From contig CM041465.1 of the NCBI GenBank assembly GCA_023213395.1, positions 38,199,741 to 38,263,740 of the forward strand: 64,000 bases of DNA. Reading direction: 5' to 3'. A model generated the notes under the pieces. The model searched no databases and had not been told where the DNA came from. It was given only the letters and a program-made list of their open reading frames with translations. Shown here in pieces: positions 48,571 through 59,060 of this stretch. Numbering within the stretch: position 1 is the first letter of the stretch; every line of letters starts with the position of its first letter. This DNA comes from Cycas panzhihuaensis. Taxonomy: Eukaryota > Cycadophyta. The translations under genes were made by a program, and so were the position numbers.

Positions 48571-49670
48571 TGTAGGATGGAAGTGCAGAAGAATAATAAC
48601 GATTCTTTAGCTTTTTGTAGATATTCATCCATGTTGATCTTAATGAGAGTATTGCTATTGTAGTTGAGGCTTCCATCATCTTCTGGTAAATGTGAGTCTA
48701 GTGGAAACTCTAGTAGCATTGTTTCAAAAAATGAAATTTCAGTTCTAAACACATATACATTAAAAGTCTAGTATCTTCCTCCGATTGGATTGGTATGTGT
48801 TTTGCCTAAATCATATCCATGCAATTCTCCTCCCTAGTTTGCAATCTAGGCTAATTGGTTGGACTTTGTTCAAATTTCTAGGCTTTGTAATAGCTTGGAC
48901 AATATTTGGATTGAAGAGTTAGGAGAGGCAGTGATATACAAATGGGCAGAGTGGCTATGCAACTTTACTCTTTCACACCTAGGATTTCACAATGAGGTGG
49001 ATCCGGGTCCATACAATGTTCCAAGAATTGTAGATTAGTGAGCAATTTCAGGATGCATCTCTCCAAATGTTGATATTCCTTGGTTAATGCATTACAATGA
49101 TCAAAGAAAAAATGAAGAATTTTGGAGGACTCTACACGTGTGCCCTATATGCTCCATTGAATACCAAGGACAAAATTTGTCAAATTACTATGCCAACATA
49201 TCGTCTATTGGAAGTGCATGGAAACCTACTCACATGTTCATGTGAAAGATGGTATTGTCAACAAGTTGAATTGCCCTGATACTAAGTGCAGAGCTTCTAT
49301 ATCACTTGATTTATTAAAACTATTAGTTGGGGATGAAGTGTTTGAGTGATGGGAATCCTGATTGTTGTAGAAGACATTGGATTCAATGGTGGATGTGGTG
49401 TATTGTCTCATGAATTAATATTCTTGGAGGATGAAGACCACCCTGCGCAATGTGGAGCATCAAAATTCATGTTGAGTGGGGGCTAAGCAAAGAAAAATGG
49501 AGCAGGAACTAATTAATGAGCTCCTAAGTATGAAGAAGATAAGGATTTTAAGATTGCACATCTTGCTTTTTGAAGTAGGATTAAAAAGGTTCATGCACAA
49601 GCATGCATATATACTTGAATATGTAGATTCTTTTGTGTTGTTTGACGATAGAAATGCTCATGCAAGCTCC
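48571..49670 (+). pseudogene. Captured RWD-RBR E3 ubiquitin ligase (RNF14-like)
   Basis: RBR ligases pass ubiquitin from E2 to a RING2 cysteine and then to substrate. A decayed RWD domain runs from about 48600 (IFIHVDLNESIAIVV) through YLPPIGLVCVLPKSYPC (about 48772-48822), SLDNIWIEELGE, VIYKWAEWL and LSHLGF. RING1 follows at about 49135 (CPIC..EYQGQ, then after a shift CQH..YWKCMETYSHVHVKDG). The IBR start NKLNCPDTKCRASISLDLLK is at about 49262-49325. Next come GDEVFE, KTLDSMVDVVYCL, LEDEDHPAQCG and KMEQELINELLSMKKI (to about 49535). RING2, which carries the catalytic Cys, is missing. 49540-49670 is open but unlike RBR. There are no introns and at least four frame breaks. Confidence 0.85.
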
Positions 49671-50461
49671 TAGTCTATTGCCATCAAAGGAGTCAGTTGT
49701 GGTTTGGAATTCACATCTTGGAGAACTGTTGAGTTAAAAGGAAAAAGTATTTTTTAAGAGAATTATGTTATAAATTTTATGAGTCACATCTTATGTTTTA
49801 TTTCTCTATTGTTGATACATGTAAGCCAAATGATGGTTGCATGGTTGTTTTGAGTAGGATAGCAGGTATATGGTATCTTTAAGGGACTGTTTACAAAGGC
49901 TTCAAGGATCATTAGTAATCTTGGAGAGCTCAGAGTTTGGGACAGTGACAGGCTTGGAGAGACCAAGCAATGATAGTGGCAGGTTTGGAGAGACCAAGCA
50001 ATGATAGTGGAAGGCTTGATGAGACCAATATTAGAGATTTCAAGCAGAATGCTTGCTAGTAAACCAAAGAGAGCTTCAGGAAGAGAAGCTACTGTTAAAT
50101 CCCATTTAGCAAGAGGTGGAACCCACTTGCTACTCTTTCACTCAACTCATTTGGCTAGACAGGTAGTTTGGCCTGTTCCCGGGATGGTGTTGACAAATGT
50201 TGATAGAATCATATATCTAAAGCAGGTTCCTATAGAATTGGTAGATGCAGTGACTGGTTACCCACGTAATGCAGTAGATGAAATTTGTTTTATATGAATA
50301 TCAACAAGAATTGGTTTGTGCAACTTTGAGATATGGTGAAGATTTCAGCATAGTTGAAGAAGGTAGATGGTGCCCGTCTAATTTGAAAAAGACAGATGGT
50401 TACTGCCTTGATACAAGGGTGTTATCCCTAGTATGTGTTGATGTAACATTAATAATTAAAT
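49671..50461 (+). pseudogene. Unassigned coding-like region in E13
   Basis: It includes two and a half tandem copies of a 31-bp unit (about 49946-50028, 'ggagagaccaagcaatgatagtgg'), then open frames at 50001-50297 and 50278-50484. One contains YEYQQELVCATLRYGEDFSI, then VEEGRWCPSNLKKTDGY. I do not recognise a family. Base composition is like the captured genes rather than like Copia pol, so another captured transcript is plausible. Confidence 0.35.
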
Positions 50462-50473
50462 ATTATGAGGGGG

Positions 50474-50738
50474 TGTTAGAATAATGTTTAATTATGCAAT
50501 GCTAGAAGACCCTCTTAACTCATTTATTAAATGTTAAATTAGTGTCATTTGTTAATGTAGTAGTTATAATTGTTCTCACATATTGTTGAATAACCATGAC
50601 GTGACAATGTACTATAAGTATACTTTCATAATAATTTGGGATGATCATTTCCCACAAGATCTTTTGTCTTTTGTACATAATTCTTTCATTTATTTGTTGT
50701 TTACAGCTTCTACACCTCCTGGATTTGCATCTTCAACA
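50474..50738 (+). repeat. E13 3' LTR
   Basis: Direct repeat of 46205-46481, preceded by the polypurine tract. Confidence 0.93.
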
Positions 50739-51553
50739 TAAATTATCCATGATCACGACTTATCATCCTCAAATTGATGGGAAAACAGAACTAATAAATA
50801 AGTGTTTGGAGGGATACTTACAAAATTGTACCTTAAACAAACAACAATTATGGCATAAATGGCTCCACCTGGCAAAATGGTGGTATAATACCATATACCA
50901 TACGGCAACCAAGATGACCCCCTTTCAAGCACTCTATAGATTCGAACCACCATCTATCCTCACATGGACCAAGACATCTCGAGTACAAACAGTCCAGGAG
51001 TAGTAAGAATAGATGGAACAAGCAATCTAAATACTGAAGGACAATCTAAACATGGCGAGGAATCAGATGAAGTAACAAGCAAACTTGCACAGATAGAACT
51101 TTTTCAATAGGCGATTAGACTTTTTAAAGATTGCAGCCATACTAGCAATCAACTATAAAACAAACAAATAAACAGAAATTGGCCCCCCGATTCTTTGAAC
51201 CATACCAAGTCATCGATAAAACGGGAGAAGTAGCATACAAGTTGGCCCTACCTCTTGGTAGCCAAATCCATAATGTCTTCCATGTATCATGTCTCAAAAA
51301 GAAACTCAAGGGAAATATCACTTCTCAAACTAAAATTCTAGAACTAGATGAAGAAGGAAAGATCATTATTGAACTAGAGGTAATTCTTTAGATTTGATCT
51401 AAAGAACTACATTCCAGAGAGGTCAAAGAATATCTCATAAACTAGAAGACCTTGGATTACAAAGATACGACTTGGGAGTTAGAAGCATGGTATTTCCTAC
51501 ACCCAGATTTACGCATGATTTAAGGGCAAAGCATGTTTTCAGGGGGAAGGACT
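50739..51553 (+). pseudogene. E12 integrase end and chromodomain
   Basis: Resumes the E12 integrase with LSMITTYHPQIDGKTELINK, CLEGYLQN and WYNTIYHTATKMTPFQALY. The C-terminal domain follows at 51179-51391 ([20 protein letters not shown], then [13 protein letters not shown]). A degraded chromodomain-like tail comes next, with GQSMFSGG before the polypurine tract. Confidence 0.85.
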
Positions 51554-52063
51554 TGTAGTATTTCTTCCTCCTACTTGGTTGACTTCTAAAAGAATTGTTT
51601 GGCCAACTTCAAATGAGCTAAAACCATATTATTTTCTGGCTGACTTCACATTATATTCTAGCCAACTTTATAATGCATTTTGGCTGACTTTGAAGGGATA
51701 TTACCAGCTTTTATCTTCCCTTTTGGCCAAGCTTCCTAAGCACCTTTCAAGCTGCCTATATAAAGGGATCTTCAGCCTCTTCCTAGACCATCTTAAGTGA
51801 AATTGAGCTACTGTATTTTTGGCCAATAGGGTTGCATTTTTGGAGGGAACCTCACCTTGAAGAGGAAGTCTGGGATAAGCATTTTATCTGTAAGTTTCGT
51901 ACCTTATATTTTCACTTATTTAGTCTATTATATATATATCTATATGTAAGTACATTACACTACTCTACTTTTCAGTCAATTGTATGCATTCTTCCCATGT
52001 TTTAGTGATATTCTATGCTAGTTAGCTACTTTTCTGTATAAAATCCCTGGGGGGCTCACTCTA
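51554..52063 (+). repeat. E12 3' LTR
   Basis: TGTAGTATTTCTTCCTCC...CTCACTCTA; strong match to 41877-42401. Confidence 0.9.
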
Positions 52064-52354
52064 TGATTGATTCCCCAAAACTTCAAAGCATTCTGCCCAA
52101 AATGTTATACTGAACCTTAGACCACAATCACTGGCAATCTCATTTGGCATACTAAAATGAGAAAAGATTTCAACCAACACAATTGAAGTAGTATCAACAC
52201 CAGAGTGAGTCATTTGACAAGAAATAAACCTTGATAACTTTGTGAGTCAAACTGCCACAACTAGAATTTGATTTGATTATGTTGTTTTTGGGTGCTAGGC
52301 AAATGGGTTATGAGGTCCGTTGAAAAGCTATGCCATTTACCTTTACATATTGGT
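52064..52354 (-). pseudogene. E9 Gypsy integrase core
   Basis: Minus-strand reading gives DLITHLPSTQKQHN, VVAVDSLTKLSRFISCQMTH and HFSMPNEIASDCGLRF, then FWAECFEVLG. This is the DDE integrase core with the middle Asp kept in a worn SDxG motif. It is continuous with 41876 leftward once E12 is removed. Confidence 0.8.
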
Positions 52355-52591
52355 TGTTAGAATATTATTCATGTTTACATTAATTTGGTTATTTGGGGGT
52401 CACCAACCAACAACTAGACATGTGTGCAACCAGCTACTTGTTGGTTTGTTACATGTCATTGTGTATTTATTGTACATATTCACAAATATTGGAATGTTAC
52501 AGTGAAAGATTACTTTTTGAAGGATAGACTAGTTCTATCTAAAATAATGCGTACAACTTTTTTCTTTTGATTTTCAACCATATTTTTGACA
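52355..52591 (+). repeat. E14 5' LTR
   Basis: 237 bp by its TG start and CA end next to a canonical primer-binding site; no second copy is in the window. Confidence 0.75.
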
Positions 52592-52604
52592 TGGTATTAG
52601 AGCC

Positions 52605-54260
52605 ATGTTTAGAGGGGTGGTTGTCGCATCCTACAGGAACAAGTAAGAATGATGCAAAGCAGATTTCCATGAAGAAAAAGGAGGAGTACAAAAACATGCA
52701 GAAAAAGTGAAGATTACATCCATGCATTCAAACCTGTAAGATACAAGAATCTACAATTGATTTTTGCATTCTAGGGTTTGAGATTTTTGAAGACAATAAG
52801 TAAAATAAAAATTCGTATACATAAAGAAACATTGAAATAAAAGGAAATAAAATGTTATTTGCAACTTTGTGTAGAAATCTATTCTAAAACAATTGTTCAT
52901 TCAACTTTTCTTAAAAATTTTTAAACATCAAAACCTATTAAAAAATTTGGGTTTTACATGAAATAGATTTTTTTTTTTTTTTTTTTTTTTTTGTGTTTAC
53001 AAACAAAATATTGAGGAGATAAATGTCTGCACATCCTAGCATTTAGCTGTGTAATTATAGATTTTTTCTTGGCTACAAAACATAAAGAGAAGAGGCCATT
53101 CGAGCTTGCTCTTTGTCATTCTACTGTTAAAGCCTCCATCTAAAAAAAAAAGAAAAATAATCTCCATTGTGCAACTATTGGAAGAAAGCTACAAAAACCC
53201 TCGCTGTGACTATTAAACTTGGTTGGGTGCCATATTTCTATCAATATAGTGGAGTTTTTAAAAGCAATCTACAACATTAACAACAAAAAATTCAAAAATA
53301 TCAGTCCTCATGAAGATTAAGAACGAACAAAGATGGCAAATGAACTTTGTATGCATGTAAATCACTGAATGATGAAGAACAATAGTTGATGAAGATAACC
53401 TTTTGCTAGGTGTCTGACAGGAGAGTTGTCGAACCTGAATGCTAGAGATTGAAGCCCTTTTCTTTGAAATATACTAACAAATCGTTGATTAAAATACATG
53501 AAAATGTCTGTTGTTGAAGATCGATGAATTGTGCTACCATGTGGAGCAGATTTAGAGCTCGATATTCATTCTCGCCATCATCGCATAGAGGAGAAAGCAA
53601 TGAATAATAATATAGAGGTCCGTAGTCATAAAAATCCCTATGCAAAATTCAATCAATTCGATCATATTTCTCATCATGTAGGTCATCATAGTCGCCGCTG
53701 CACATAGTGAAGGTGAAGAAGAATGAAGTAAAAAAAAAACTTAGGGTTTAAGAAATAACCAAGTTATGAAAATTGGAATGTTTTTTTTTTTAATTTTTTG
53801 GAGTCCACTCTTTTTTAGTGATTGGTGGTTTCATGAAATCACATGTGACCTTTAGGCTTGTGTAAAAAGAGGCTTTATTCAATATTTAAAGTGAGGCAAA
53901 CAAAAATCACTGTAACTTTTCATTATAGTGTTTGTTTTTCAAACCGTCAAATTTGACAGACTTGTATATGTAGTTTCCATAAAAAATTTAATGCTTGAAT
54001 ATAACAATAAAAAGTATCAATATCTTGCACGATATTTGACTTTTTAATGATTTGATCGGTTACCTGCATGTAGACTAATGTCATTTATAGGTGCCCTATG
54101 TGATAACCTAATTAAAAAAAAGGCTAAATTAATAAAATTAAGAATTTTTGGTGATGTGTATGAGGCTTATTTTTAGCCTACACCATAGCATTGTTTTGTG
54201 ATTCGCGTGTTGCTCCTCCTCCTCCTCTATTAGATTAGTTTAAAGTGGTTCCTTTACAAG
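52605..54260 (+). other. E14 leader, unassigned
   Basis: Non-coding. It includes a T25 run at about 52968-52992 and other A/T runs. No domain or RNA gene seen. Confidence 0.45.
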
Positions 54261-55040
54261 TTGAAGGTGCAAAGTTGAATTAAACAGTGTTACAATAGTC
54301 AACAATAGCATTATGGGTGCAATAACTATTCAGTTAACAAGGGTGGAAAACTTTCCCCTCTAGAAACATCAAATGAAAAATTTCCTCAATATAAATGATA
54401 TGTGGTAATACATTGAACAAGAACCCAAAATGCCAACAAACACAAATGAACAAAATAAATTGAAGGCAAGGTTGAGAATCACATTAGGGTTCATAAACCT
54501 ATCAATAGTTGGAAATTCGTTCATGAATGTGGCTACTACAACCACACCCAAACAAACTTGTGATACAATCATGAAACAAAGGATGTCACACAAATTTTGG
54601 CATTGAGAAACCAACTATATAGCTTAAAACTTATAGGGTCAATGATTGATCACCTGCAAGAGGTTAAGATGATCACTGAACAATTGAGTTCAATGGAGAA
54701 ACTTGTGGAAGACCTAGAGTTGGTCACCATTGTTATAAGACTGCCTCCGCCTTCATATGAAACATTCATTACAAATCTAAATTCGAATGAAAAGCTCAGT
54801 AAGTTAACTTTTAACAAGTTGGAGTGATTGTTAAAGCTGCATGAACAAAGATTAAAAGATATTACTAGAGAATCATCAGGTGGATTAGTAGCTAATTTTA
54901 AGGATAAACAACCCTTCATTCCTAGGAGAGATTATGCATCATTTGAACAAAATGTTCAAAGAGACAATTCCAAAGGACAAGTGAAATGTTGGAATCGTGG
55001 AAGAATTGGTCACTTGAAGAAAAATTGTCAAAGTCCATAG
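54261..55040 (+). pseudogene. E14 Copia gag
   Basis: Broken frames across 54300-54600 carry a UBN2-type gag start. The open pieces 54597-54827 and 54828-55040 include SMIDHLQEVKMITEQLSSM, LELVTIVIRLPPPSYETFIT and a zinc knuckle CWNRGRIGHLKKNC at 54987-55030 (the second Cys is Arg). A CAA/Gln-rich repeat follows (about 55040-55110). Confidence 0.82.
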
Positions 55041-55808
55041 TGGCAACAACCCCAACAACCCCAACCCCAACAACAATAACAACAACAACAATAGCAACGT
55101 CATCATCAATAGTTGAATAGAAAGAATAATGCTCCTCAAGGCAATTATTTGAGTACTCATTCTTCCAATGACATAGAGAAGAGGGAATAGCTCTTCATTG
55201 CAACATATTTGGTCAGGGATGATACTGATGATGTCTGGATTATCGATTCATATGCGATTAGACAGACCACAAGGAGATTAGAATGGTTTGATGGTATGAA
55301 AAAGACAATAGGTGAATTTGTCACTATAGGTGACAAATATGTTTTGCAAGCAATAGGGATTGGTGAAGTTCGCATCATCATCTACAAAGATAGGAACACC
55401 TACATTGAAACCGTGTTGTGTGTTCTAGGTTTGAAAGCCAATCTCATCTTAATCTCCTATATTAAGAAGCAGGATATGGATATCAAGTTTCAATGCAGTA
55501 AATGTACCATTTGGAACAAATAGGGCAAAATAATTGTTGAAGGAACTAGAGCTGATGATTTGTACATTCTGAATGGCAAATCTGTAAACCAGAAAGCTCT
55601 CAGTATCTCTATAAATAATAAAAATAAACTCTCGCATAAGCAGATGGGCCATTTGAATTATCCCATTCTCCAACTTTTGTATAAACTAAATATGGTATGT
55701 GCCATCCCTAAAATTAGTGCTAAACAATGCCTACGTGAACTATGCATCATGGCCAAGCAACATTGAGAGTCATTTCCGAAAGATAGAGCTTAGAGGGCGA
55801 CAAAGATC
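55041..55808 (+). pseudogene. E14 Copia protease and GAG-pre-integrase
   Basis: The protease is at 55209-55523, with WIIDSYAIRQTT at the place of WIIDSGAS (active-site Gly lost). The linker runs to VLCVLGLKANLILISYIKKQ. GAG-pre-integrase follows at 55560-55800: HKQMGHLNYPILQLLYKLN and the degenerate ELCIMAKQH. Confidence 0.82.
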
Positions 55809-57012
55809 TTGGAGTTGATTCACTTCAACATCTGCACACCAATGTCAATCACATCAATTGGAGGAGCCAAATATTTTTTAACATTTATTGATGATTTCTC
55901 CAAGAAAGTTTGTGTTTATCCTATTAAGGATAAGCTACAAACTTTTAGAGTTTTCCAACAATTCAAGGAATGTGTCGAAAATGAATTAAGTCAAAAGCTG
56001 AAGACCTTTAAGATCGACAATAGAGGCAAATATACATCAAAGGAATTTAGCGAATTCAGTAGAGACTGCAACATTAGAAGACAACTGACTACAACTTACA
56101 CACAAGAGAAAAATGGCATTGTTGAATGCATGAATAGGACTTTAGTTGAAAAAACTAAGTCCATGATGAAAAGCAAAGATGTCACTGAGCATTTTTGGGT
56201 TCAAGCAGCAAGTACAATGGCTTATTTGAATAACCAAAATCCAACAAAAGCAATTTGGAACATAACACTAGAGGAGGCTTGGTCTAGAAACAAGTCCACT
56301 TTCAGCCATTTGAATGCATTTGGGAGTGTTGCAGATATGCATACACCCAAGGAAAAGAGGAAAAAGTTCGATGACAAAAGTTCAAAATGTATCCTTGTTG
56401 GATATAATGAGGAAACCAAAGCCTATAGGATTTATAAATTGAAAACAAAAAAGATTCATATAATCTGAGATGTCATCTTTGATGAATTTGACAGACAACT
56501 TGACTTGGCTTCCTTAGATGTAAGACATTTAGTTGATCAACAAACTCAACCAAGTGGTGAACAAATAGAATGTTGTTCCTCAAGACAAGTAGTCATGATT
56601 GATCCTAACCCAATTAGTGAAATTACTGAAGTTGATGATATAATGTATGAAAGGTTCCAGTTCTAGGGACCTCAACCAGGTAACACCGAAGAAGTCTAGT
56701 CTGGTACACCACAAACCTTGGAGGAACAATGTCATGAACCACAACTTCAAATTCTGCCTTCTTCTCCAAAGAAGAAAATGCCCAAATGGTATCTAAGTAC
56801 CATTGAATATGCCAAATTGCTTGAAATTCAAGGTAAGAGAAAATTTAAGTATCTTTTCAATGACCAAGTCAACTTTGCTTTCATAGCTTGTGTGCTTTCT
56901 CCTTTGTCTTCAATAGAACTCAAGCAAAAAGGGAACACACAGAAGAATAACAATCATATTATGAAGACAACATGCTTATATTACCAACATGGAAGCATAA
57001 GTACAACACAAT
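55809..57012 (+). pseudogene. E14 Copia integrase and linker
   Basis: A long open piece of 219 residues at 55809-56468 contains GGAKYFLTFIDDFSKKVCVY, FKIDNRGKYTSKEF (middle Asp kept), EKNGIVECMNRTLVEKTKSM and CILVGYNEETKAYRIYKL. The linker follows to 57012, ending in a segment like the start of the reverse transcriptase region (NFAFIACVLS). This is one of the better kept frames in the window. Confidence 0.88.
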
Positions 57013-57321
57013 AGATTGAGACAAACCTTACTTTATTACCAAGAAGGGGACTGCACCGACCCAAGAAGGGTCGAGCATAGGCCCGAAACACAATAATTGA
57101 AGAACCCTCAACCCAATATGCAATGAGAGATACAATGGAAGAAGAGAGGAAAAGCCTAATGCACTCTCTTGTCCCCACCATATGCATCTAATGTTCTTTT
57201 ATAGTCTTTACCCCTAACCATTTCCTGACTAACTTCAACTAATTCCCAACTAACTTCCAACTATTAGTTTGTTAACATTAACAATAATTACATCAGCCAT
57301 TATAATTACAATCTAGGGTCC
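57013..57321 (-). repeat. E15: LTR-like fragment
   Basis: Read on the minus strand, it has a TATA-type box (actataaaag, about 57198-57208) and transcript-end-like signals, followed by AATAAAGTAAGG (about 57022-57034). No partner copy and no adjoining coding. The call as an LTR rests on these signals alone. Confidence 0.4.
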
Positions 57322-57803
57322 TGTCATACTCCAATTGTGATCTCGTTGTATGTAACGGTTCTTTCACCCAAATTGACACAGGAGTACGACAGAACGAAGC
57401 AATCTCACAGATAATAGAATACAACTAGCAATTTCTTATATAAAAATACCAAATAAAAGTATATCTCCAAGTATAAATCAATTACAAATACTAGAAAAGA
57501 TGATGTCAAATCGATACAAAGCATAAAATAGAAGTCCAAAATTACTAGTACAACCTGTAATAGTCACCAAACCCTTTGAGGTAGTAATCCTCCTCAGATA
57601 TGCAGCCCTAAGGCCGAAAATCTGCAACTGCCCAAGGTCGAAAATGAGAGGAAAAACTTGCACAAAAATGATGATGGGAAGTGACCTCAAAAGTCCCTAT
57701 TTATAGACGCAAAAACTGGGACTAATTGAAGTTGGCCAAAGCAAGGAGAGGTGCACCCAAAATACTTAATAGAAGTCGGCCAAACTTATAAGGGGTCGCT
57801 TCA
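57322..57803 (-). repeat. E16 3' LTR
   Basis: 482 bp from TGTCATACTCC to CGCTTCA (plus strand). An inverted pair lies at its left edge: CTGTCATACTCC (57321-57332) and GGAGTACGACAG (about 57381-57392). A TATAAATA box is near 57701-57708 on the minus strand. Confidence 0.75.
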
Positions 57804-57821
57804 AGTCCCCCCCCCCCCCGC

Positions 57822-59060
57822 TTGAGACTGTGCTTTGCCCTCAAAGCACCGGTAGGTTCAGAAACTGCTTTAACCATTCGTCTTTCTCCCATGTGGCATC
57901 TTCATCGTCCAGGTTCTTCCATTTGATCAAGTGTACATTGATTTGTCTAGACCTGAGTGATCAGGTGCAAGTTTGCAAGATTCCTTCAGGCTCTAGTGTC
58001 ATTTTTCCTTCTTCGTTTAGCTTCGGTATGTTGGACTGTGGTACCATCTTTTCCCCAACTTTCCTTTCCAACCAGGAAACATGGAAAACGTTGTGAATCT
58101 TTGCGCTTTCTGGGAGTCTTAATTGGTATGCGACTACGCCTATTTTGGAGGTGATTTCGTAAGGGCCAAAATATTTGGGCGCAAGCTTTTGGTTGCTTGT
58201 TTTCTGTAATGAAGTCTGTTTGTACGGCTGAAGGCGCAAAAAAACCCAGTCCCCTACTTCGAATTGTCTTTCAGAGCGCTTTAGGTTAGCCTGTTGCTTC
58301 ATCTGGTTTTGTGCCATTGCTAGCTCATATTTCAATCTGGTGATGGTCTCTTCCACTTGCTTCTGATGTTCTTCAACTGCCTGGACCTATGATGGTCTAT
58401 TCCAGGTTAGTAATGAGGGTGGTTGGTATCCATATAAAGCCTGGAAAGGCGTCATCTTTGTTGAGAAATGATAAGTGGTGTTGTACCACCGTTCTGCTAA
58501 GTGCAACCATCGGTGCCATTATTTTTTCTTGTCTAAGCAAAAGTTCCTTAAGTATCCCTCTAAGCATTTGTTGATGATCTCTGTTTGCCCATCTATTTGT
58601 GGGTGGTATGCTGTGCTCATCTTGAGTTTTATACCTGCGACCTTGAAGAGATCCTGCCAAAATTTACTAGTAAACTTTGGGTCACTGTCACTTATGATTG
58701 CCTTTGGGAACCCATGTAAATGATGGATCTCCTTCATGTACAATTTTGCAACTTTGCTGGCCTTTGCTATTGATTTCAACCCTTTGAAGTGGCCATATTT
58801 GGTAAGGCGATCTACTATCACTAGGATTGCATCCTTTCCTTCTAAACAGGGTAATCCTGTTATGAAGTCCATGGATATTTCATCCCATTTTTGTTCTGGG
58901 ATTGACAAAGGCTGGAGTAATCCTGGTGTTTTTACGCATTCAATCCTATTACTCTGGCAAGTATCACATTCTTCCACAAACTTTTGAACGTCTGTTTTTA
59001 ATCATTTCCAATAAAAAGAAGCTCTTATCTTCCTATATGTCTTGTCAATCCCTATGTGGA
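57822..59060 (-). pseudogene. E16 Gypsy integrase and chromodomain
   Basis: On the minus strand: the integrase core with MDFITGLPCLEGKDAILVIV, FPKAIISDSDPKF and STAYHPQIDGQTEIINKCLE (58519-58977). The C-terminal domain follows with GDWVFLRLQPYKQ and [14 protein letters not shown] (57961-58356). A chromodomain-like LIKWKNLDDEDATWE is near 57905-57950, and the end is LRAKHSL. Only a few stops or shifts, so this is better preserved than E12. Confidence 0.9.

Larger units (their letters stand above)
46205..50738 (+). mobile_element. E13: LTR element carrying several captured plant genes
   Basis: The 277-bp 5' LTR (46205-46481) and 265-bp 3' LTR (50474-50738) both start TGTTAGAATAATG and end TTCAACA. 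The primer-binding site TAGTATCAGAGTGG is at 46482-46495 and the polypurine tract ATTATGAGGGGG at 50462-50473. The target duplication is AAAAT (46200-46204) and TAAAT (50739-50743). Removing the element rejoins the E12 integrase in frame (GGTK then LSMITTYHPQ). There is no gag or pol. The 4-kb interior holds intronless, plus-strand copies of a PADRE protein, UMP1, a kelch fragment and an RBR ligase, plus unassigned coding-like stretches. All have mutations. It is a non-autonomous retroelement that captured transcripts. Confidence 0.92.
41877..52063 (+). mobile_element. E12: Gypsy retrotransposon in E9
   Basis: LTRs of 525 and 510 bp lie at 41877-42401 and 51554-52063. The primer-binding site TGGTATCAGAGC is at 42404-42415, and the polypurine tract CAGGGGGAAGGACT is at 51540-51553. 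Gag, protease, reverse transcriptase, RNase H, integrase and chromodomain follow in Gypsy order on the plus strand. It is interrupted by E13 in the integrase. Flanks CAATT (41872-41876) and TGATT (52064-52068) are a worn duplication. E9 integrase coding joins across the gap, which confirms insertion. Confidence 0.9.
31664..52354 (-). mobile_element. E9: Gypsy (chromodomain type), interrupted, runs on
   Basis: A minus-strand Gypsy element lies in the ALG11 intron, in the same direction as the gene. Its 3' LTR is 31664-32394 plus 41044-41154, split by Copia E10. The polypurine tract TAAGGGGAGAATAT (minus) is at 41155-41168. The C-terminal integrase and chromodomain are at 41169-41876. Gypsy E12 is inserted next, and the integrase core continues at 52064-52340. 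Copia E14 then interrupts it at 52355. The remaining pol, gag and 5' LTR are not in the window. Joining the integrase pieces across E12 gives a continuous domain order, supporting a single element. Confidence 0.8.
52355..57012 (+). mobile_element. E14: Copia retrotransposon, 3' part not seen
   Basis: The 5' LTR is 52355-52591 (TGTTAGAATATTATTC...TTTTTGACA), with the primer-binding site TGGTATTAGAGCC (52592-52604) directly after it. Gag, protease, GAG-pre-integrase and integrase follow on the plus strand. The sequence stops resembling Copia near 57010, before the reverse transcriptase. No 3' LTR is present. Because Gypsy E16 follows, the rest may lie beyond the window on the far side of E16 and E17. 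Confidence 0.82.

Noticed and set aside
48303-48752. 149-residue minus-strand open frame in E13
   Set aside because: It lies exactly opposite the kelch and RWD copies, which have clear family motifs on the plus strand. Treated as a shadow.
49900-50484. Possible complete new gene at the E13 right end
   Set aside because: The frames are short, overlap a frame-changing tandem repeat and run into the polypurine tract. Kept only as unassigned coding-like DNA.
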